A DNA stretch of 14,803 nt, taken from positions 1 to 14,803 of the forward strand of contig JACZRJ010000004.1 in NCBI GenBank assembly GCA_022574795.1, read 5' to 3'. Numbering within the stretch: the first letter of the stretch is position 1; each line of letters begins with the position of its first letter. Shown here piece by piece: positions 1 to 7,453 of this stretch. A program made the translations under genes and the position numbers. The DNA comes from Patescibacteria group bacterium (GTDB taxonomy: Bacteria > Patescibacteriota > Andersenbacteria > UBA10190). Below the pieces are notes generated by a model. It did not search any database, was not told the DNA's origin, and worked only from the letters and a program-made list of their open reading frames with translations.

Positions 1-309
1 GTACCCGTGCCTGGCAAACCACCCTCACATCCTCCTACCGCCACTCAATCCTGTCAATGAAAGTACGTATTATGCTCTTTGAAATATGGCAGCTAGGGTC
101 CTTACCTCTCCAAATAAATGGCTCAATGTATTGGTTCGACCTGGTAATAGAAGGCTGGACTGACTAACGTGTTCCTAGAGGAGCTGTGGTGTTCTCTCTA
201 AAGCTAGAGGTTAGATTATTAAAGGGAAAAGCCGTTTGCTATTTGCCAATCCAGAATTAGGTGGTCCTGATATACTGAATATATGCAACGAAGAGTGAGG
301 GCAGTGATA
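1..309. other. Region upstream of the IS element, no gene recognised
   Basis: This 309-base stretch holds no convincing coding frame, no tRNA-like cloverleaf and no clear terminator that I can see. It is AT-rich, with several stops in each frame. It may be intergenic DNA or the remains of a gene interrupted by the neighbouring IS30 element, but I recognise nothing in it. Confidence 0.4.
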
Positions 310-1364
310 CGTAGATTAACAACGTAAGTGCACAGCCTTTTCATTAAGCACCTGCACTGGCGTTAGCCAGTTCAGCCGTTTACGTGGTCTAGTATTCAAT
401 AACCAAGCGGCTCGATCAAGTTGAGCTTGAGTGACATCTTTTAATGAAGTTTTCTTAGGAAAGTATTGTCTCAGCAGACCATTAAGATTCTCATTACAAC
501 CACGTTCCCATGAGGAGTAAGGATGAGCGAAGTACACTGTAGTTTTAGTCTCTCGTTCAATGAGCTCGTGAGCCGAGAACTCACTACCGTTGTCGTAGGT
601 AATGGTTCGTCGCTTGGATTGAGGTAGCTTACTAAACTTTTTCCTCACTGCATGGCGTACTGCCTGGGCAGTTGATCGCTCTAGCTTATCTAGAAATACA
701 TACCCACTCTTTCGTTCAACATGAGTTAGAATGGCACTTTTTCTGTCTGTACCCACAACCGTGTCTCCCTCCCAGTCACCGAACCTTCCTCTCTTATCTA
801 CTATAGTTGGTCTAGTATCTATCCAACGCTTCTTTTGCCTCTCTCGCCACGCTTCGCGGGTTGCAGTGCCATGTTTACGTCGCCACTTACCTTTACGAGA
901 GCGTAAACACTTCTTTAAGTCAGATCTTTCTTCATAGATCCAACGGTAAATGGTCATGTGACTTACTGACCCTGACCAAGCAGCGATTTGCTCTGGTGAC
1001 CAGTGTCGGTTTACAAGCTTTCTTTCAATTTGTCGTTGAAGCTTTTTGTTGTAGGTAAGCTTACGACAACATTGATTAGCTCTTCGTCTTCGGGCAATGG
1101 TTAGTAGTTTGGCTGTAGTAGCATGGTAGCGACCAGCTCCATTACGTTTCAATTCACGACCAATGGTCGTGTAATGCAGGCCTAATTGCTGGGCAATGAA
1201 TGAATGAGTGTGCCCCGCTCGTTTGAGAGCGGCCAACCTAACTCGATCTTCTTGGGTAAGATGATGATACAGCATCGTGTTATTGGTTTAATGGATGAAG
1301 ATGGACTTCAACCAGCTTACCAATGCATGATGCTGTTTGTGTGCACTTCGGGGTTTAATTCACC
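310..1364 (-). mobile_element. IS30-family insertion sequence
   Basis: The element is a full-length IS30-type transposase gene flanked by imperfect inverted repeats. The left end (310-334) and the reverse complement of the right end (1340-1364) match at about 17 of 25 positions, including a shared AAGTGCACA core and an ATTAA block. The total of about 1,055 bases fits the family's usual 1.0-1.25 kb. The transposase stop codon lies inside the left repeat, which is common in compact IS elements. I could not find a clear target-site duplication, so the outer limits are uncertain by several bases. Confidence 0.7.
316..1275 (-). CDS. IS30 family transposase
   Basis: This protein cuts and joins the ends of its own IS element. 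The N-terminus (about residues 1-45) is a helix-turn-helix of the HTH_38 type, opening with the family-typical HLTQEDR and containing IGRELKRN. The C-terminal half is an RNase H-fold integrase core with the DDE triad: D171 in GDWEGD, D228 in TYDNGSEF, and E262 in ERGCNENLNGLLRQYFPK. The D-E spacing is 33 residues, the family signature. At 319 aa it is of normal length, with no frameshift or premature stop, so it may be active. The ATG start at 1275 gives the standard N-terminus. No strong ribosome-binding site is visible upstream. Its basic, Lys/Arg-rich middle (about 120-155) is typical for DNA binding. Confidence 0.95.
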   Translation of the reverse strand: MLYHHLTQEDRVRLAALKRAGHTHSFIAQQLGLHYTTIGRELKRNGAGRYHATTAKLLTIARRRRANQCCRKLTYNKKLQRQIERKLVNRHWSPEQIAAWSGSVSHMTIYRWIYEERSDLKKCLRSRKGKWRRKHGTATREAWRERQKKRWIDTRPTIVDKRGRFGDWEGDTVVGTDRKSAILTHVERKSGYVFLDKLERSTAQAVRHAVRKKFSKLPQSKRRTITYDNGSEFSAHELIERETKTTVYFAHPYSSWERGCNENLNGLLRQYFPKKTSLKDVTQAQLDRAAWLLNTRPRKRLNWLTPVQVLNEKAVHLRC

Positions 1365-1373
1365 CCTTATCTA

Positions 1374-1401
1374 TTGACAGACAGCATATTTACTGTATCT
1401 T
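1374..1401 (+). promoter_or_regulatory. Promoter of rnpB
   Basis: A perfect -35 box TTGACA (1374-1379) is followed by a 16-base spacer and a -10-like TATCTT (1396-1401). The predicted RNA start, about 1409, falls 8 bases after the -10 box, exactly where the RNase P RNA closing helix begins. The -35 box starts only about 10 bases outside the right end of the IS30 element, so the insertion has just spared this promoter. Confidence 0.75.
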
Positions 1402-1408
1402 AATAAAT

Positions 1409-1884
1409 GTGGAGGTAGGTACCTGGTCGCTGTGGACCGTCGCGGTTCATAGAGGAAAGTCCGGACACCCCTTTGTTCTAAACAAATGTCATGGTGGCAG
1501 GTAACACCTGCTGTCCCACAACCTTTACTTCTAAAGTGCGTGGGATAAGGCTTGGAACGAGTTAGTGAGGGCGATACTTCACGTGAATATCTCTCTTACT
1601 AAATCAAGTACGACGAAGAGTGCAACAGAAACATACCGCTTGGCCTTAGCAATGAGGCTTAAGTAAGGGTGAAATCGTGGTGTAAGAGACCACGCGGGTT
1701 GACGGTAACGTCAGCACGGAGCAAACCCCACCTGGTGCAACCTCAAGCAGTATCATAAACCAATCACGGTTTATGGTCGGTAGAGGGCATTGAGGCCTGC
1801 TGCGAAGCAGTCCCCAGATAGATGGCCAGTAATCCCGCCTAAAAGCGGGAGGACAGAATCCGGCTTATCGCCTGTCTCCACCAC
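1409..1884 (+). ncRNA. rnpB: RNase P RNA (bacterial, type A-like)
   Basis: This is the catalytic RNA of RNase P, which removes the 5' leader from precursor tRNAs. Universal core blocks are present in order: GAGGAAAGTCCGGAC (about 1452-1466), CAGGTAACACCTG, GTGCAACAGAAACATACCG (about 1620-1638), GGTGAAATCGTGGTGTAAGAG, and near the 3' end AGATAGATGGCC and ACAGAATCCGGCTTA (about 1853-1867). The 5' GTGGAG (1409-1414) pairs with CTCCAC (1876-1881) as closing helix P1. A GGTAG at about 1779-1783 is in the right place for the L15 loop that binds the tRNA 3' CCA; that assignment is my inference. At about 476 bases it is longer than the 377-base E. coli RNA. The extra length lies in expanded hairpins, notably 1562-1602 and one with CATAAACC/GGTTTATG arms near 1754-1775. 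Confidence 0.95.
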
Positions 1885-1912
1885 AAAAAATCCCGCGGTA
1901 GCGGGTTTTTTT
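1885..1912. terminator. Bidirectional intrinsic terminator between rnpB and rnhA
   Basis: A CCCGC/GCGGG stem (1892-1896 with 1901-1905, loop GGTA) is followed by seven T on the + strand and preceded by six A, which read as a T-tract on the minus strand. It can therefore end both rnpB from the left and the recJ-rnhA transcript from the right, whose last gene stops at 1933. Confidence 0.85.
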
Positions 1913-1932
1913 GCGCTTTACCGTAAGGCTAC

Positions 1933-2340
1933 TTAGCCTTTGTCTAACGCCCGATCCAAGGCCTCGTTGACCAAGGCGTCAGCTTTCTCGTTTTCCTCTC
2001 GCGGCACATGCCTAAACTCTGCTCGTTCAAACTGCGGCACCAAACCACAGACACGGTCATAAAGTGGCCGCAGTTGGGAATTCTTAACTCGATACTCACC
2101 ACCAATCTGTTTGACCAACAGTTCACTATCTAAAAAACATTCTATCTCGGTCACACCCTCCGCCACCGCCCGGGCCAAACCGGCCAGTAAGGCTTGATAT
2201 TCGGCCTGATTATTAGTGGCCTCTCCAATATACTCACCATGCGAAATCGGCTCACGCTTAGCTAGCTCTAAAACATAGCCAATGCCCGCCGGCCCAGGAT
2301 TACCCCTGGCTCCTCCATCGGTATATAACGTAGCCTTCAT
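1933..2340 (-). CDS. rnhA: Ribonuclease HI
   Basis: The enzyme degrades the RNA strand of RNA-DNA hybrids, such as replication primers and R-loops, in the cytoplasm. It is a single RNase H domain of 135 aa. The four metal-binding acidic residues are all visible: D8 in YTDGGARGNPGPAG, E47 in NNQAEYQAL, D71 in FLDSELLVKQ and D121 in ENEKADALVNEALD. It lacks a clear basic-protrusion segment, so it resembles the short archaeal/actinobacterial-type RNase HI (COG0328) more than the E. coli form. It starts 11 bases after the recJ stop, so the two nuclease genes are probably co-transcribed. There is no good Shine-Dalgarno in the short gap, which suggests coupled translation. Transcription probably ends at the hairpin at 1885-1912. 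Confidence 0.93.
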   Translation of the reverse strand: MKATLYTDGGARGNPGPAGIGYVLELAKREPISHGEYIGEATNNQAEYQALLAGLARAVAEGVTEIECFLDSELLVKQIGGEYRVKNSQLRPLYDRVCGLVPQFERAEFRHVPREENEKADALVNEALDRALDKG

Positions 2341-2351
2341 GTGTCAAAACG

Positions 2352-4061
2352 CTACTGCGATTGTTCCTCAAATGCAACCTCTCCCGCCGGAGCTATGTGC
2401 TCAACCACCAGTTGCAAACTATGTCGACCACGCCAGGCATTCTCCTCAGGATACCCAATGACATCTACCTGAGTGCCGACCAGCTCCTTGATCTCAGCCA
2501 TCCGTTTACCCAAACCAAAACCGATCCCATCCAACTCCTCATGCTCACGCCAAAAAGTAAACTTAATATGAGCTCCACCGCGACCCACCTCTCGCCAGTC
2601 AACCAGCAATAAATTACGAATTGCCAAAGCTGGCCGCGCATTGCCTTCACCATATGGCGCAAATTGAGCCAAGACTCTTACTAAAGAGAGAGTTATTAAA
2701 TCAACCTCAACAATAGCATCAGCTTGAGGCGCGCTGTGAGGCTGGGCCTGTTCGAGGTGATCCCGGGCAGCTTGCTGAACAACTTCCCCTAACTGATCAA
2801 GTGCCTCCCACTTGGCCGTAAACCCCGCCGCCTTGGCGTGACCACCAACCCTAATTAAATGGTCCTCCCCAGCCTGTAACAAACTCAAAATATTGATGGT
2901 TGAAAACGAGCGAGCTGAGCCAACCGCTTCTTTCCCGTTGCCACCAATCACAATAGCTGGCCGTGAATATTTTTCAGCCAAGCGACCAGCTGCCACACCA
3001 ACCACCCCTGCCTCCCACTCAGTATTATGGACAAAGATCACTGGTGCCTCTTCATCAACCTGTGCCTCAGCCTCACGCAGCACGCGTTGCGAGAGAACTC
3101 GACGTTGTCGGTTAAGTTTCTCCAGAGCACCAACTAACTCAGCTGCCTTTTCCTCAGTCTTGGCTAACAGTAAATCAAAAGCTAACCAAGAATTTTGCAT
3201 TCGCCCGGCTGCATTGAGACGAGGTATTAGTTTCCAAATTACCTCATGCTCTGTCAGTGAATGCGCCTCCACTCGGGCCGCCTTGAGCAGTGCGATTAAT
3301 CCCGGTCGTTGAGTATGTCGCAGCATTTGTAAACCGAAATGGACAATTGCTCGATTTTCACCAAGTAACGGCACCACATCAGCCAAGGTTCCAATCGCAG
3401 CTAAATCTAACAGTTTTTTATCGAAGTCAGGATCAGTCGACGAACTTCGGTCATCTGCTAACAAGGCAACTGCCAATTTTAAGGCTAGCCCGGCAGCACT
3501 GGGTAAACCCCCCGCGAAGAGTTTTGCCGACAACATCGGATGCACAATGGCGCTCGCTGCCGGCAGCTCGTCAGGTAATTCATGATGATCAACTACAATG
3601 ACATCGATACCTTTTTGGGAGAGCTCGGCTATTTCAACCCCGGCCGTAATACCACAATCAACCGAGATTAACAGATCTATTTCTGGAGCCAACTGCTCCA
3701 GAACACTGCCGTTCAAGCCATAACCATCGGTATTACGATTAGGTAGATACGGTGTCACCTGAGCCGATAGTTGTTGCATAACCGCCACTACAATAGCTGT
3801 ACTGGTAACTCCATCAGCATCGTAATCACCCCAGATCAAAATTCTCTCCTTTTTTTCAATCGCTTGATAAATTCTGTCGACAGCCGCAACGACCCCGGCG
3901 ATGTCTCGCGGCTCGCAAAAATCCCTCTCAAAGCTCGGCGACAGAAAACGCTCAGCGCTACTCTTGGCCACACCACGCTGATCAAGTAACAAACGCTGCA
4001 ACTCCTCTTGGGATGTAACTGGTCCCCTGCCTCCTGCTCGCACGTGCCAGGCCACAGTCAT
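2352..4061 (-). CDS. recJ: Single-stranded-DNA-specific exonuclease RecJ
   Basis: RecJ degrades single-stranded DNA 5' to 3' in recombinational and mismatch repair. The DHH-family motifs are in order: DYDADG (residues 79-84), SVDCGITA (about 133-140), and VVDHH (156-160) for two-metal catalysis. PRLNAAGRM follows (about 280-288), then WEAGVVGVAAGRLAEKYSRP and the DHHA1 motif GGHAKAAGF (406-414). The C-terminal ~120 residues fit the RecJ OB-fold. At 569 aa the length is normal for the family. The ATG at 4061 gives the usual N-terminus preceding the DHH domain. A TATACT box lies 6 bases upstream of the start codon, so the mRNA may have almost no leader. It is followed by rnhA in the same direction. 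Confidence 0.95.
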   Translation of the reverse strand: MTVAWHVRAGGRGPVTSQEELQRLLLDQRGVAKSSAERFLSPSFERDFCEPRDIAGVVAAVDRIYQAIEKKERILIWGDYDADGVTSTAIVVAVMQQLSAQVTPYLPNRNTDGYGLNGSVLEQLAPEIDLLISVDCGITAGVEIAELSQKGIDVIVVDHHELPDELPAASAIVHPMLSAKLFAGGLPSAAGLALKLAVALLADDRSSSTDPDFDKKLLDLAAIGTLADVVPLLGENRAIVHFGLQMLRHTQRPGLIALLKAARVEAHSLTEHEVIWKLIPRLNAAGRMQNSWLAFDLLLAKTEEKAAELVGALEKLNRQRRVLSQRVLREAEAQVDEEAPVIFVHNTEWEAGVVGVAAGRLAEKYSRPAIVIGGNGKEAVGSARSFSTINILSLLQAGEDHLIRVGGHAKAAGFTAKWEALDQLGEVVQQAARDHLEQAQPHSAPQADAIVEVDLITLSLVRVLAQFAPYGEGNARPALAIRNLLLVDWREVGRGGAHIKFTFWREHEELDGIGFGLGKRMAEIKELVGTQVDVIGYPEENAWRGRHSLQLVVEHIAPAGEVAFEEQSQ

Positions 4062-4067
4062 GGCCGC

Positions 4068-4073
4068 AGTATA
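4068..4073 (-). promoter_or_regulatory. Candidate -10 box for recJ
   Basis: TATACT (minus strand) sits 6 bases before the recJ ATG. No convincing -35 hexamer is seen at 16-18 bases. If used, transcription would start at or next to the start codon, giving a leaderless message. The same arrangement occurs before pgk and the pfkB-family gene. Confidence 0.35.
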
Positions 4074-4210
4074 GCCCGCCCAATAGCTGACGGCTATCCC
4101 CTTACTACCCTAGTGTACGCCGCGCCGCCTATCGTAGGACCAAGTCCTGAGTTGCGCGGTTCAGCTACGACTTAGCCCCGCTGATTCGCCCTACGACTCA
4201 CTTCGTTCCG

Positions 4211-4239
4211 CCCTGCTGAGGCAGGGTTTCGCTGCGGCT
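4211..4239. repeat. Short palindromic repeat, copy A
   Basis: This unit contains the perfect palindrome CCCTGC-TGAG-GCAGGG followed by TTTCGCTGCGGCT. It recurs almost exactly at 4337-4371. The CGCTGCGGCT core also appears, whole or nearly so, around 4271 and 4325, and a related palindrome, CTTAGC-TGCG-GCTAAG, is at 4267-4282. No T-tract follows, so it is not an ordinary intrinsic terminator. It lies between recJ and the four-helix-bundle gene. Confidence 0.75.
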
Positions 4240-4267
4240 CGCTGCAGGGTGAAGGGTTTGCGTTTAC

Positions 4268-4735
4268 TTAGCTGCGGCTAAGTTCTTGACGCAGCGTTTG
4301 GCCCTGCTGTTGTGACCTGGTTTCGCTGCGGCTTAGCCCTGCTGAGGCAGGGTTTTCGCTGCGGCTTAGCCTCTGCAATAAATCAATCAGCGCTGCATAT
4401 TGCGTAATGAGGCTGGAAATCTCCTGTTGATTATCATCCTGTTGCTGCAGCATATAAACCATCCGAATCCAATAATCAGCCTCAATGGCAGATAACCGAG
4501 CCGCGGCCACATACTTGGTGAAATCCGCTCTCGTCGCTGACGCGTTGGCCCGAACTACCTCCAAACCAACCCCCATCGCCGCCTCAACCATTTGATCACG
4601 AACCACTGACCCTCCCCGTGAGTCAGTTACAGTGCCGGCCAAATCAGCTACGTCTTGCGTTACCTGAAAAATTCGATCCCACAACTCGGCCTGTTGCTTA
4701 TCCCAAGCGGTAGTACCAGTACTGTTACTTTTCAT
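4268..4735 (-). CDS. Four-helix-bundle protein (S23/IVP-like) with repeat-derived tail
   Basis: Residues 11-122 fit the four-helix-bundle family named after proteins encoded in 23S rRNA intervening sequences (TIGR02436 type). A first helix (WDRIFQVTQDVADLAG) is followed by RDQMVEAAMGVGLEVVRANA (about 46-65). Next comes a helix with DFTKYVAAARLSAIEADYW (71-89) and a last amphipathic helix up to about residue 122. The family is stable, small and of unknown function. The last ~33 residues, with LSRSE twice and a final ELSRS, are encoded by the short palindromic repeats at 4267-4371, so the native C-terminus was probably extended by repeat insertion. The ATG at 4735 is preceded by a TATACT box 23 bases upstream. 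The gene lies downstream of eno, on the same strand, with a 97-base gap. Confidence 0.75.
   Translation of the reverse strand: MKSNSTGTTAWDKQQAELWDRIFQVTQDVADLAGTVTDSRGGSVVRDQMVEAAMGVGLEVVRANASATRADFTKYVAAARLSAIEADYWIRMVYMLQQQDDNQQEISSLITQYAALIDLLQRLSRSENPASAGLSRSETRSQQQGQTLRQELSRS
4337..4371. repeat. Short palindromic repeat, copy B, inside a coding frame
   Basis: This is the second full copy of the CCCTGC-TGAG-GCAGGG palindrome plus TTTTCGCTGCGGCTTAGCC. Its flank is repeated again at 4321-4338. Unlike copy A, it lies inside the open frame of the four-helix-bundle gene and is translated as part of its C-terminal tail. Confidence 0.8.
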
Positions 4736-4832
4736 AATTACGTATCTTCTGTGCCTTCAGTATACCGGAGGGAGCACCTTTTCGCCTACTAATTTAGTTT
4801 GCCTTAAAGACCCACTGCCTTTATCAGGCCAC

Positions 4833-6158
4833 CTATTTAACAGCCACTGCTGCTGCCTGCCGAAACCGAGGTTGATTGTACGACAGGTACGGCTGTAAGA
4901 CCTTGGCTAATTTTCCCTCGGTCTCATCTTCAATAGCCAGTAAGCGGTTATATTTAGCTGTCCGCTCTGATCTAACTGGTGCTCCCGTTTTTATTTGTCC
5001 CGCCCCAACCGCCACTGCCAGATCAGCAATAAAAGAATCCTCCGTCTCTCCCGACCGATGAGAGATCACCACCTGGTGCTTGGCTTCCTGAGCTAACAAA
5101 ATAGCCTTGAGTGTCTCGGTTAGAGTGCCGACCTGATTCGGCTTTACCAACACGGCATTGGCCGCTTGCTTAACAATCCCCTTACGCATTCTGGTGGTAT
5201 TCAAACCATATAGATCATCACCAACTATTTGCACAGCATGTCCGTAGGCCTTGGTGAACTTTTCCCAATCTTCCCACTCATCTTCAGCAAACGGGTCCTC
5301 GAACGATATGAGCGGATACCGCTCGCGCCACAACTTATACTGATACGCCAAATCCTGCGGCGATATCATCGCTCCATCTAGATTGTAGCCGCGCTGCTCA
5401 GCATCAAAAAATTCATTGGCGGCCGCATCAATGCCCAGAAAAGCGTCCACTCCGGGCACATAGCCGGCCTCTTCAATCGCCCTCACTAAAAGGGTAAAAA
5501 CGGTCTCACTCTTATCGAGCTTGGGAGCAAAGCCACCTTCATCAGCCACTTCAACTTGAAAGCCTTCCTTGGCCAGCACCTCCGCTAAAGCGTGGTAAAT
5601 TTCTACTCCCATCCTTAACGCTTCCGAAAAACTAATCGTGCCAACCGGTAACACATGATACTCCTGTATCGACAGGTTGTTACTGGCATGTTTGCCTCCG
5701 TTAATCAGATTCATTTGTGGAATTGGCAGCCGCGGCTCTCGTTTGGGAAACAATTGCTGCAAGTACAGGTACAGCGGCAACCCCTGCGCCGCCGCTTCGG
5801 CCCGAGCACAAGCTAAGGAAACTGCTAAAATTGCATTAGCGCCAAGTCGCGACTTGTCTACTGTGCCATCGAGCTCAAGCATGAGACGATCTATCTTACT
5901 CTGGCTGGCAGTGTCCTTACCGATCAGCACACCATTAATTTCTACTTTGACATGTTCAACCGCCTTAAGCACCCCCTTACCTCGATACCTCTTGGCATCA
6001 CCATCACGTAGTTCATGAGCCTCGTGCCGGCCAACTGAAGTTCCTGATGGCACCGTGGCGATACCTACCACCCCGCCGGCTCTAACTTCCGCCTGCACCG
6101 TAGGATTTCCCCGGGAATCTAAAACCTCACGAGCAGTTATCGCCTCAATCCTGGGCAT
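4833..6158 (-). CDS. eno: Enolase (phosphopyruvate hydratase)
   Basis: Enolase converts 2-phosphoglycerate to phosphoenolpyruvate. The N-terminal domain begins with the typical AREVLDSRGNPTV and the barrel carries all the key residues. E207 (VADEGGFAPK), D244 (GIDAAANEF), E287 (FEDPF) and D314 (GDDLY) cover the acid and metal sites, K339 (VKPNQVGT) is the catalytic lysine, and H367 with SHRSGETED completes the set. At 441 aa it is of normal length. The mobile catalytic loop reads SGTSVG (38-43) where most enolases have SGASTG; the metal-binding serine is kept. The start codon overlaps the end of pgk by 14 bases, so translation is likely coupled and the two genes form one operon. The family is clear; only the effect of the loop change is unknown. 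Confidence 0.97.
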   Translation of the reverse strand: MPRIEAITAREVLDSRGNPTVQAEVRAGGVVGIATVPSGTSVGRHEAHELRDGDAKRYRGKGVLKAVEHVKVEINGVLIGKDTASQSKIDRLMLELDGTVDKSRLGANAILAVSLACARAEAAAQGLPLYLYLQQLFPKREPRLPIPQMNLINGGKHASNNLSIQEYHVLPVGTISFSEALRMGVEIYHALAEVLAKEGFQVEVADEGGFAPKLDKSETVFTLLVRAIEEAGYVPGVDAFLGIDAAANEFFDAEQRGYNLDGAMISPQDLAYQYKLWRERYPLISFEDPFAEDEWEDWEKFTKAYGHAVQIVGDDLYGLNTTRMRKGIVKQAANAVLVKPNQVGTLTETLKAILLAQEAKHQVVISHRSGETEDSFIADLAVAVGAGQIKTGAPVRSERTAKYNRLLAIEDETEGKLAKVLQPYLSYNQPRFRQAAAVAVK

Positions 6159-7332
6159 ACAAAGGCTTTAATCCCGGTAAGTCTCGGCCTTCCAAATAAT
6201 CCAACATAGCTCCGCCCCCAATAGAAACATGGTTAAACTTTGCGCGAACCTGGGCTTGCTCCAACGCTATTACTGTATCACCTCCGCCAACGACGCGATG
6301 GTTATCCAGGGCCGCCAACTGTATCGCTAACTCCCTCGTACCTACGGCATAAGCGGGTATCTCAAAACGCCCGACTGGTCCATTCCACAAGACGGTTTGA
6401 GCCTGAGCTGCCCCCGCTACTAATTGATCAATTGACGCTGCCCCAATATCCCACAGACGAGTCACGTCTGGTGGTATCGCGCTAGTTAACAACGTCTCCA
6501 CTCCCTGTTCTCCATCTTCCGATCCGATCACTACATCCACCGGCAACACCAGCTTTTTTGATTTAAGGGCAAGTACCCGCTGAGCATCAGCTAACTCTGC
6601 CTCGGTAAATCCAGCAGTTGAAACATCTCCTTGCGCAGCCAGCAGCACATTACCAATTTCGCCAGCCACATATAAGGTATCAACGACGAGCAAAAGGCTC
6701 TCTAATAGCTTAACTTTCGTAGCAATTTTCCCGCCGGAAACTATCGCCACGTACGGCCTCGCCGGATTATTTTTAAGCTTATCGAGTTGTGTGATCTCAA
6801 GTTCAGTACGCCGACCAGCACAGGCCGGTAAAAACTTAGGAATGATTTCTAAAGACGTCCGCCGACGATGACTCCCGCTAAAGGCTTCATTAATATACAT
6901 GTCAGCGACACTTGCTAGCTCTTTAGCAAATTGCTCGCTGAGACTCAGCTCTCGCTCGTCAATTCGCACGTTAGGGAGCATGACAATACCGCCAGCCGAT
7001 AAACCAGCCACCACTGCTTCAACTGGGCTGCCACTAAAATGCTTGGTTTGAACAACTGTCTCATGCAACAACTGCTCTAGTCGCTTGTGGATCGGCGTGA
7101 GGTCCGCCTCTTCCGGATTTTCTTCTGGTCTGCCCCGCCGAGGCAAAATAATAATTTTGCACCTCCGCTGAATCAGCTCCTCAATTGTCGGCAACGTCGC
7201 TTTAATCCGAAAATCCTCGAAGGCATCCACCTCGCCATCATCGCCAAATGAAATATTGAAATCCACCCGCAGCAACACCCTCCGCCCATCCAAGGGAAGA
7301 TCATCCATTGTCACTAGCTTTCGCTCACCCAT
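6145..7332 (-). CDS. pgk: Phosphoglycerate kinase (divergent)
   Basis: This kinase transfers phosphate from 1,3-bisphosphoglycerate to ADP. The N-domain has RVDFN (R22, D24, N26) and FRIKATLPTI (R42). The C-domain has a GGK..TK lysine pair, VLWNGPVGRFE, GGGDTV and a terminal SIGGGAMLDYLEG. At 395 aa it is normal in length. It diverges in the substrate pocket: the near-universal SHLGRP is PRRGRP (64-69), so the histidine that contacts 3-phosphoglycerate (His62 in yeast numbering) is an arginine, while the following GRP arginine is kept. NDAFGTAHR is NEAFSGSHR and the LEN of LLLENVRF is LPN. It is the first gene of the pgk-eno pair, with a TATGAT box 7 bases before the ATG. Family assignment is secure; kinetic consequences are unknown. 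Confidence 0.95.
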   Translation of the reverse strand: MGERKLVTMDDLPLDGRRVLLRVDFNISFGDDGEVDAFEDFRIKATLPTIEELIQRRCKIIILPRRGRPEENPEEADLTPIHKRLEQLLHETVVQTKHFSGSPVEAVVAGLSAGGIVMLPNVRIDERELSLSEQFAKELASVADMYINEAFSGSHRRRTSLEIIPKFLPACAGRRTELEITQLDKLKNNPARPYVAIVSGGKIATKVKLLESLLLVVDTLYVAGEIGNVLLAAQGDVSTAGFTEAELADAQRVLALKSKKLVLPVDVVIGSEDGEQGVETLLTSAIPPDVTRLWDIGAASIDQLVAGAAQAQTVLWNGPVGRFEIPAYAVGTRELAIQLAALDNHRVVGGGDTVIALEQAQVRAKFNHVSIGGGAMLDYLEGRDLPGLKPLYAQD

Positions 7333-7339
7333 AGCCTAT

Positions 7340-7345
7340 ATCATA
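7340..7345 (-). promoter_or_regulatory. Candidate -10 box for pgk-eno
   Basis: TATGAT (minus strand) lies 7 bases before the pgk ATG, and no Shine-Dalgarno can fit between them. No clear -35 hexamer is present. The position predicts a message starting at or near the initiation codon. The gene to the right is on the opposite strand, so some promoter must lie in this 120-base divergent gap. Confidence 0.45.
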
Positions 7346-7453
7346 CTGCAGTACCTACTACAGGAAAAAGCCAACCTTGCCAGGTCTCACCAAACCAGCC
7401 AATATAAAAAGAGACGAATTTCTGCTCTTTCACAATAAGGACAAGGTAATGAT

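Noticed and set aside
731..1058. Short + strand frames within the transposase region
   Set aside because: They lie antisense to a complete transposase with an intact catalytic triad and show no independent coding signal.
310..1364. Target-site duplication around the IS30 element
   Set aside because: I compared a few bases on each side and found no convincing direct repeat; the exact element ends are uncertain, so none is claimed.
4211..4371. CCCTGC-TGAG-GCAGGG palindromes as intrinsic terminators or a CRISPR array
   Set aside because: No T-tract follows them on either strand, and spacing and copy number are irregular with no unique spacers of constant length.
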